A program made the translations under genes and the position numbers. Shown here in pieces: positions 56,981 through 64,000 of a stretch of DNA of 64,000 nt (position 1 is the stretch's first letter; every line of letters begins with the position of its first letter). Under the pieces are notes generated by a model. The model ran no database searches. It had not been told where the DNA came from and was given only the letters and a program-made list of their open reading frames with translations. The stretch is from Gigantopelta aegis (Eukaryota > Mollusca > Gastropoda > Neomphalida > Peltospiridae): contig NC_054699.1 of the NCBI RefSeq assembly GCF_016097555.1, positions 2,834,293 through 2,898,292 on the forward strand, given 5' to 3'.

Positions 56981-57204
56981 GTAAGTCAGGGCAGTGATTT
57001 TTTTTCACCTTCTATCCCATTTCAGCTGTTTTTTGTGTCAATGGCTTTCACAAAGTGGATTGTATTTGATCTGAAATGCTGAATAATTACCTTTATTTAG
57101 GTATAACATATAGTGTTTTCAGCTTTTTAAAAATCATTTCCGCTTTTATTTTTAAATGGGTATTACATCCCTGGTGAGTGTCGGGGTTTAGTGTTACAAA
57201 CTTT

Positions 57205-57568
57205 TAAAGTGACAGATCCTAGTTGTTTTAAACACTGGTGTTTTTGGGGGTTTTTTCTCTCTATTAAAGCCATTTTTGATAGTATTAATTAGCAGTTAGT
57301 TCCATTTTATTGTTTAGAATATCCATTTCCATACACCCAAAGTGTTCTATAGTCATCCCGGTTATTGAAATAAATTTTTCACGATTAAACAAAATGCGTG
57401 TACCTCTGAGAAGTAATGCTTATCGAGCTAAGCTCAAGTCTATTTTTAGACTATTTCCCTATTTAAACCTCACAGACTTTAGGTTAACTCTATTATAACT
57501 TTATCCGGATGTGCTACAGACTTAGTGTTCATTTTCACAGGCTGAAACTAGGGTCTACACCCTTTACA
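57205..57568 (+). mobile_element. Diverged TTAA-type element (second family) in MED12 intron 7
   Basis: TTTTAAAGTGACAGATCCTA at the left and GAAACTAGGGTCTACACCCTTTA at the right in part; middle blocks TCTATTAAAGCCATTTTTGA and TTGTTTAGAATATCCATTTC match the family fragments at 27378 and 37103. Confidence 0.5.
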
Positions 57569-58121
57569 GTCTTAGACTGAAGATTATAGCCAAGTTTGCA
57601 GACTTTTAACATGCTGTTTGTATGGGCTTCACTGTTCATAAGGCACAGTGCCTGGAATTTGAAGTTTTATCATTGTGAAGTGTTTTTACAGATTTTATTT
57701 TGGTTTATATTGTATTTTATAATGAGATCAAGATTCAATATTTTAGCAGTCATCAGATTTTTGACAACTTGCTCTCTTGTATTACTGTTCGTGAAGCACA
57801 GTTTTTAAAGATTTTATATTGGTTTATACTAGAATGTCCTTGAATTTTGTGATTTTAAAATCCAGGCCTGGAATGTATTGAAAAAAGATTTAAATTTGAT
57901 TTAGTCAAAAAATTCTGTGGTTTATTTATTTCGCCTCCATTTTGATGTCCTCATAGCCTATCTAAATTCAGACAACAATTTGTTATAAAAAAATTCATTG
58001 ACTGAACATTTCATGTCCTCAAAAAATAAAAAAATGTCGTTGAATTTTATGTTTTCTCAAGTGCAAGAACCCTGTAATTATATGTGTTTTGTAATGAAAT
58101 CAACTTGTAAATATATTTCAG

Positions 58122-58232
58122 GAGGGACTGCTAGATCGTCACGACTTTCTCACGTTCCTCGTGGACCTCATGGAGAAACTGAAGCAGACTGAAGACACAG
58201 TGTTGAAACTGGTCGTAGCACAGATATTAACA
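58122..58232 (+). CDS. MED12: MED12, exon 8
   Basis: Acceptor TATATTTCAG|GAGGGA, donor TTAACA|GTAAGA; 37 codons, phase 0/0. EGLLDRHDFLTFLVDLMEKL then KQTEDTVLKLVVAQILT aligns with human [20 protein letters not shown] and GEDELLKLLLPLLL, at the start of the Med12-LCEWAV domain. Its last 38 bases and its donor form the first unit of an 11-copy tandem array. Confidence 0.93.
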
Positions 58233-58964
58233 GTAAGAACGTGTTACCTTGTTAACACATAATAACACAGTGTTGAAACTGGTCGTAGCACAGATATTAA
58301 CAGTAAGAACGTGTTACCTTGTTAACACATAATAACACAGTGTTGAAACTGGTCGTAGCACAGATATTAACAGTAAGAACGTGTGTACCTTGTTAACACA
58401 TAATAACACAGTGTTGAAACTGGTCGTAGCACAGATATTAACAGTAAGAACGTGTTACCTTGTTAACACATAATAACACAGTGTTGAAACTGGTCGTAGC
58501 ACAGATATTAACAGTAAGAACGTGTTACCTTGTTAACACATAATAACACAGTGTTGAAACTGGTCGTAGCACAGATATTAACAGTAAGAACGTGTTGCCT
58601 TGTTAACACATAATAACACAGTGTTGAAACTGGTCGTAGCACAGATATTAACAGTAAGAACGTGTTGCCTTGTTAACACATAATAACACAGTGTTGAAAC
58701 TGGTCGTAGCACAGATATTAACAGTAAGAACGTGTTACCTTGTTAACACATAATAACACAGTGTTGAAACTGGTCGTAGCACAGATATTAACAGTAAGAA
58801 CGTGTTACCTTGTTAACACATAATAACACAGTGTTGAAACTGGTCGTAGCACAGATATTAACAGTAAGAACGTGTTACCTTGTTAACACATAATAACACA
58901 GTGTTGAAACTGGTCGTAGCACAGATATTAACAGTAAGAACGTGTTACCTTGTTAACACATAAT
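58195..58964. repeat. 70-bp tandem array containing the exon 8 end and splice donor, 11 copies
   Basis: ACACAGTGTTGAAACTGGTC recurs with its G at 58200, 58270, 58340, 58411 and then every 70 bases to 58901. Each unit has 38 bases of exon 8, the donor ACA|GTAAGA, and 27-32 bases of intron. Copies are almost identical; one has GTGTGTACC for GTGTTACC and two have GTTGCC for GTTACC. Use of any later donor adds codons ending in TAA (ACA TAA at the end of the first unit). Confidence 0.97.
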
Positions 58965-58975
58965 TTACTCATACA

Positions 58976-59152
58976 GGGCTTCTAGAATTTTTATAAAATC
59001 CACTAGCCATGCGATCAGTGATTTCAAATAATTACTAGGCACGATTAAAAATTCACTAGCCCTTCTGTACTTTAAGTTAAAACAGTTTTAATAATTAATA
59101 TTAATAATCGGATATGTCACCTAAAGAGGGAGATAGAGCTTAAAAACACTAA

Positions 59153-59188
<36 letters not shown>

Positions 59189-59335
59189 ATATTCATATTT
59201 ACAAAACAGACTTAACTGTAGCATTTGACAAATTTCTTTTCACTAGCCGTCGGGCATGGCAATAATAGTTATTTACTAGCCCAACACTGAAATTCACTAG
59301 CCATGGGAGTGGGGCTACCATAATCTAGAAGCCAT
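58976..59335. mobile_element. CTAGCC-type palindromic element in MED12 intron 8
   Basis: TCCACTAGCCATGCGATCAG at the left and TCACTAGCCATGGGAGTGGG at the right flank CACTAGCCC copies and a run of 31 G (59157-59187). It is the reverse of the element at 20583-20912. Confidence 0.65.
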
Positions 59336-59689
59336 GTCATGTATGTATAAAACATTACAAGTGAATCCAACATATTTGATTCCTGAAGTATAGGACTATG
59401 CTGGGGCATAGCCAGAGAGGAAAAAATGCAGAGGGAAACCCAGACCTGTAAAATAAATATCGGTGTCTTGGGAAAAATAAAATAAATCTGTGAAAATTCC
59501 AGACGAGACATTCGCCTCATCTGCGTCATGCTGGCTACGCCATTGCTATGTATAGAGACTAGACTATCCATTGACCATGTATATTTAAAATGTTTTTATA
59601 CCAATGGGATCTCAATAATTAGAGAATGTTGAAACGAGGCAGGTTTTCCCTCAGTATGTAAGGTGGGATCTAACTTGGTCAAACGATTG

Positions 59690-59875
59690 AGCCTCCTGGT
59701 GGACCCTTTCTTTGATTCCTCTCCCCACCCCCATACCATGGTATGTGCTATCCTGTCTTGGAATATCTATTACTACTAGTGGCAAAATGTAGCTGGTTTC
59801 CAATAAGACAATGTGTCAGAATTGTCAAATGTTAGAAATTCAATAGCTGATTGTGTCATTAAATAAAACTAAGCA
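59690..59875 (+). repeat. SINE, degenerate (MED12 intron 8)
   Basis: ACCATGGTATGTGCTATCCT, TAGCTGGTTTCCAATAAG, AATTGTCAAATG and GTGTCATTAAATAAAAC in family order; the head is unclear. Confidence 0.55.
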
Positions 59876-59990
59876 AACTCTTGAAATATTGATATTTTTA
59901 AACAACAATTAGACCTATAGTAAAATGTTATGAAGTGTCATTAGTCAAATATAAAAAAACATTTATATTAATTTTTTTGTGTACTTTCAG

Positions 59991-60133
59991 TACCTAGACG
60001 AGATTACACAGTCAGCTCTATTGTCACGGAAACTTGCATACTTCTGCGTGCGGAAACTCTGTCAGCTGTGTTCAGAATCCGGGTGTACCTCGCCTCGCAC
60101 TCAGTCCCCGCTACTCACACAGAACGGAAACGG
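59991..60133 (+). CDS. MED12: MED12, exon 9
   Basis: Acceptor TTGTGTACTTTCAG|TACCTA, donor AACGG|GTGAGA; phase 0 to 2. YLDEITQSALLSRKLAYFCV then RKLCQLCSESG aligns with human [20 protein letters not shown]. The tail (CTSPRTQSPLLTQNGN) corresponds to the Ser/Pro/Thr-rich linker of vertebrate MED12. Confidence 0.93.
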
Positions 60134-60354
60134 GTGAGATTCATTCATTCTCTTAAAATGTTAAACACCAATTATTCACTCTTTAAATAGTGAGCTGCAG
60201 TGTCATTGAACAAGTTTATTCTTGTTCTTTCCTTTCTCACGCAACTGGTCTATGGTGTTGTTAAACCAGTAATTGTTAACTTTCTCTGTTGACCAAATAT
60301 AATATTAATATTTGCTTCCTGCCTCCCACACACGCTCACTCTCCCTCCCTCTAC

Positions 60355-60472
<118 letters not shown>

Positions 60473-61144
60473 CTGTTTCCAATGGGTTTCAATGATGACA
60501 GGGCATAGAACCAAAAATGTTTGTTGTAAAATATTAAATCGTGAAGCCTGCTTTCACTCCTTCAGCAGGGCAGGACGTAGCCCAGTTCACTTGATGTGCG
60601 GTCGGTCTGGAATCGATCCTCGTCGGTGGGCCCATTGGGCAATTTCTCGCTCCAGCCAATGCAGCACGACTGGTATGTCAAAGGCCGTGGTATGTGTTAT
60701 CCTGTCTGTGGGATGGTGCTTATAAAAGATCCCTTGCTGCTAATCCAAAAGAGTAGCCCATGAAGTGGCGACAGCAGGTTTCCTCTCTCTATATCTGTGT
60801 GGTCCTTAAAGGAGACAGGACACCAAAAGACATGTAGTGTGTAATGGATTAAGTTAGCGTCAAAGACGGCATTACTCTAATGCCCAGCTCGCTGGGAGGC
60901 ACCGGTCAGCTGCGCGTCTTAGGTTTGGGGTAAAACCAAAGTGGGCGGGATTATGCATAGATCTGAACGAAAGCGAGGCAATACGTCATCGGTGAGAGTT
61001 ACCAAGCAATACCGGTACACGTGTTGATTCTTTGGTTGTGCCTTTTAGTCGTCTTTTTTTCTTTCTTTTTTTTTCTCCAGGTTTATCGGAAATTTTATTT
61101 ACAAGATAATTAGTGTTATTATATACTGTCGACGTAATTATATG

Positions 61145-61302
61145 ATGGTTAACTGCGCAGTGTTTAACTGCAACAGTAACAGCAATGCATCCCAAGAAAC
61201 GGCCAAATTCATGGTTTCGATTTCCAAAAAACCCGAAAGTTGTTTTAAAACATGGATGCATTATTGTCGTCGAACTGGCTTTACACCAACTAAATGCAGC
61301 AG
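61145..61302 (+). CDS. THAP zinc-finger exon in transposon copy A
   Basis: MVNCAVFNCNSNSNASQETA continues to KFMVSISKKPESCFKTWMHY and CRRTGFTPTKCSR. This fits THAP (C-x4-C, central W, the P-T-K-x-S-R box before the missing C-x-x-H-F). At 61301-61303 the frame meets AG|GTTATG, a possible splice donor, after which it quickly loses similarity. Met at 61142 (MMVN) is an alternative start. THAP domains bind DNA and serve as the DNA-binding end of several transposases. Confidence 0.6.
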
Positions 61303-61850
61303 GTTATGGTACATTTACAATGTGAAAATTAAAACAAGTATGTACTTAAGATATACATTAAATAAAGTTATTGCAATTTGTTCACATACGAATATTTAAA
61401 CTTCACATTTATTTACCTATAATTACCAAATTAATTTTCACCGACAGCCCATAACGACTCCATACTAATGTCTCTTGATCTAGTTGGTTTGTTAACCTTA
61501 TAATAAAATACCTTCAAAACGTGAATTATTACGTTAGTTAACAATGTTTATAGTCAGTTCAGTATATTGTCATTAAAATTAAAATGCTAACACTTTGGCA
61601 GGAACAACATATGTACTGTGGCCAGAAGGAATGATGGTTAATTAGTTTTAAAGCTAATGTCGATTATTAAAGCATAATAAAATTGTACTTTTCAATGCTT
61701 TTTGTATGTCATATTAAAAATACTCTACACCAAATAATTATTTTAATACCTACCCTGGGTTTCTGCCAGAGGGTGAGGAGGGTAAACTTACATGTATGTA
61801 CTAAAAAATCTCAGAAGTTAATGTGATAAAGAAAAGCTCACAAAGAAAAG

Positions 61851-61878
61851 CCCCCCCCCCCCCCCCCCCCCCCCCCCC
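61851..61878. repeat. Poly-C tract
   Basis: 28 C inside transposon copy A. Confidence 0.95.
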
Positions 61879-63065
61879 AGTTCCTACAGGCCTGTTTTAT
61901 TACGTACCCTCAAATTATTTTCTGGCAGAAAACCTGGTACCTTTGGCAGAGATTGAAACAATTGGTTGTCTAATTTTCGACTGTTACCATAAAATAATAT
62001 AATTAATCACTCTTGGCATCTAGCAATTTAAAGCAAAATTAACAATAGTTACCACATGGAATAAGCATCATATATTATTTTGTTTTACCTATAATATATT
62101 TTCATCAGGACTTCCTTCTTCCTCCATGAATGATTAAAGAAAATAACACTGGATATATTGTAAAAAAAGAAATTATTCCAATATATAACAAATGTGTTTT
62201 ATGTAAGTATGTAGAGCAAACTACCTGAAACAGTTGATTTGAAATCATGATTACGAAATCCTAAAGATAAAAGGAACTGGTTCATAACCTCACCCTCTAC
62301 ATATTATCTACATTTGTATAGGCCTGTAGGAACGATATTTGAAGTGGAGGTGGAGGGGGAATACAGTCTCTAGTGAGGGATACAAACTAGATTTTTATCT
62401 TTATATCATCTTTATTTATGCAAAGTAGTGAAAATTTAAAACATACATTTTCATCCTAGAGTGAGTGATGGAGAACAAGCCCCTAGGCACACCCCTCTCC
62501 AGTTCCTACGGGCCTGTTGTATTTTATATTAATAAATGCAAAGACTATATAATAATATTGTCGATGAGACATATTAGTTGTAAAGTGATTGTCAGTATGT
62601 GGCAACAGTATAATATTTTCCAACATTTCTGTGTTTTTGTACCCGGCTGTGGACAGTTTCGGCAGACTGGTAACGCATTTTCTTAATAATTGAAAATACA
62701 CGGTTTAACCAAACAAATTAAAACTTGGAGGGTAACTAGTTAAGAGCACAAATTATTTTGTTAAATTATTATATCTTGCTTTGGTGAGGAGGAGACACTT
62801 TTTGCAAATTTACGAAATCGGCCTGTGGAATATCCACTGATGTGTCATATTTACATCTATGCTGAATAAGATTTATGATGAAATATTATTAAATTTTGTG
62901 TGCTTTTCTTCTAATTAGGTCCATTTGCTTCAGTTTACATTAAAAATGTCATTAAAAAATTATGTTTTAAAAAATGCTTGTATGCTAGTCTATGACCGTG
63001 TGGCTTCCTCATCTTTGTCGGCAGTTAATTCATCCGAATTTTCGTCTAAGACAACATTTCCAGGA

Positions 63066-63167
63066 TTAGGGACAAAGTCTGATAAGTGGTTCAAACTGAT
63101 ACGGTTTGATGCCATTAGCACAAGCTGGACACAATTCTTCGTCACTCGAATCGCTAAGTTCGTCCAT
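63066..63167 (-). pseudogene. PYQFEP reading frame in transposon copy A
   Basis: From the Met at 63167 the minus strand reads MDELSDSSDEELCPACANGI then KPYQFEPLIRLCP and a stop. In the next frame it goes on PNPGNVVLDENSDELTADKD, so one frameshift or a small intron is likely. An acidic Ser-rich start followed by PY-x-FEP is as in invertebrate P2RX7-C-domain-like proteins; I hold this at motif level only. Confidence 0.4.
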
Positions 63168-63462
63168 GCTGCTTGGTAGTTTCTTCAGTTTTCCTCACGG
63201 GTCTAGCTCATCAATTGTCGACAGTTTCCGGCAAACATCAGAGATCGGTGAAATAAAAACCCAACCAAGACTGGCATGCTTAACTTAGTCAATAAGGGGA
63301 GCGCGGTAGTTGCGTGTTGTGGTTTATGACGGCAAACAATTCATTACACCGTATATGTGGTTTGGTGTCCGGTCTCCTTTAACCATATGTCCAACACCAT
63401 ATAATCATAAATATAATGTGTTGAGTGCATCGTTAAATAAAACATTTCCTTTCCTCTTTCAG

Positions 63463-63736
63463 CACGATGACGTCTACCAGTAACCACCAGATGGTGACGA
63501 ATCCGCTGGCGATGATGTTTGCCGAGTACAGCAACTGTGCTCAGCACCGAGGCCTCTTGTTGAGTCTGAGTGCCATGCTGCAGTGTCTGACATTGCGCTG
63601 TCCCACAGCTCTTGTCTGGAACTCGCTCCAGGAGGGGAAGAACGAACGCAACAACTTCCTGTGCGGGTCTCCGCTTGACCACCTCATGTGTGCCCCGTCC
63701 AGTCTTCCCATGGTTCCCAGTTCACAGAACCAGCAG
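63463..63736 (+). CDS. MED12: MED12, exon 10 (last in window)
   Basis: Acceptor TTCCTCTTTCAG|CACGAT, donor CAGCAG|GTATTT; phase 2 to 0 (GG|C = Gly). It reads TMTSTSNHQMVTNPLAMMFA and on to QHRGLLLSLSAMLQCLTLRC, PTALVWNSL, GSPLDHLMCAPSSLPM and QNQQ. Human MED12 has [46 protein letters not shown] and TQQ at matching places. The acceptor AG lies inside the target duplication of the preceding SINE. The gene continues past the right edge. Confidence 0.95.
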
Positions 63737-64000
63737 GTATTTCTAAAACTTACTTTTCTTTTCAACATTACCTGTCAACAAGTGCACCTTCCCCCCACGT
63801 AAGTGGTCTGGTCTGAGCATCCCAATAGCCAATGGGAAAAAGAAGGAAGTTGTAGTCACATGACCGGAACTACAATGAGCATACAGTGAAGAATTTTAGG
63901 CCATCCCATTGGCTGTTGGAATGTTTGGATCAGACCATTGTGTGGGGGAGAGGTGCACTTGTTGAGGACAGGTAATGTAACTATAAAAGAGAAAACACTC
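63737..64000. other. Start of MED12 intron 10, with an inverted repeat
   Basis: CATTACCTGTCAACAAGTGC (63763) and its inverse GCACTTGTTGAGGACAGGTA (63955) flank further pairing blocks (TCTGGTCTGAGCATCCCAAT and ATTGGCTGTTGGAATGTTTG). A small hairpin MITE fills most of this stretch. A related end (CATCACCTGTCCTCAAACAA) occurs near 56712. Confidence 0.6.

Larger units (their letters stand above)
60810..63378 (+). mobile_element. TTAA-flanked DNA transposon (Kolobok-like) with THAP and PYQFEP frames, copy A
   Basis: 2569 bp between TTAA sites. Termini: AGGAGACAGGACACCAAA at the left and, inverted, AGGAGACCGGACACCAAA at the right; similarity continues to GTGTAATGGATT/GTGTAATGAATT, giving inverted repeats of about 40 bp. 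A THAP frame starts at 61145 on the plus strand and a PYQFEP frame at 63167 on the minus strand, so the two genes converge. No catalytic core is visible; the centre holds poly-C, AT-rich sequence and repeated CAGTTCCTAC(A/G)GGCCTGTT blocks. Superfamily assignment follows from TTAA plus THAP. Confidence 0.75.
60568..63453 (+). repeat. SINE family 1 split by a TTAA transposon, sitting on the exon 10 acceptor
   Basis: The SINE head and body occupy 60568-60809 (GGGCAGGACGTAGCCCAG to CTGTGTGGTCCTTAA) and resume at 63379 (TTAACCATATGTCCAACACC to AAACATTTCCTTTC). The intact family sequence at this point is GTCCTTAACCATATG, so the insertion site was its TTAA. The flanks CTCCTTCAGCA (60557-60567) and CTCTTTCAGCA (63454-63464) form an 11-bp target duplication with one mismatch. 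Confidence 0.9.

Overview
The window looks like nuclear DNA of a mollusc, probably a gastropod. It is AT-rich, its genes are broken up by long introns, and it is crowded with tRNA-derived SINEs (head GGGGCGGGACGTAGCCCAG, internal CCCATTGGGCTATTTCTCGT, tail GTGGTGTCGTTAAACAAAAC) and hairpin MITEs of types I know from molluscan genomes. The assignment to mollusc rests on my recall of these repeats and on the level of divergence of the MED12 protein; I could not run a search. There are no bacterial genes, operons, CRISPR arrays or rRNA genes.

Two protein-coding genes can be built from exons with matching phases, both on the + strand. Gene A (about 1347/16793 to 35181) encodes a type II membrane mucin: a short tyrosine-rich cytoplasmic N-terminus, one transmembrane helix, a SEA domain split over three exons, 15 TPK[E/D]-type repeats, and a Ser/Thr-rich extracellular tail of more than 1000 residues. 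The order TM-SEA-mucin is the reverse of MUC1 or MUC16. A possible first coding exon lies at 1347-1376. Gene B (44706 to beyond the right edge) is MED12, the Mediator kinase-module subunit. Ten exons encode its first 419 residues, all phases fit, and the rest of the gene lies outside the window. Between the genes, at 40118-40864, is an unrecognised single-exon ORF of 248 codons.

Layout: 1-16.7 kb is upstream sequence or the first intron of gene A, mostly repeats. 16.7-35.2 kb is the body of gene A; its introns hold SINEs, a 50-bp minisatellite and hairpin elements. 35.2-44.7 kb is intergenic and holds a 110-bp satellite seeded at a SINE/DNA-transposon junction. 44.7-64 kb is MED12, whose introns hold a 74-bp minisatellite, a non-autonomous hAT-like element, two TTAA-flanked DNA transposons and several SINEs.

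Most notable: (1) two TTAA-flanked transposons in MED12 introns 5 and 9 share an unusual architecture, a THAP zinc-finger reading frame near one end and a convergent frame with the motif PYQFEP near the other; they are decayed and lie in opposite orientations. (2) SINE insertions sit exactly on two MED12 splice sites, and their target-site duplications copy the splice signal itself (exon 6 donor, exon 10 acceptor). (3) The 3' end of MED12 exon 8 plus its splice donor is repeated in tandem 11 times in the following intron; only the first donor keeps the frame open. (4) The inverted-topology SEA mucin.
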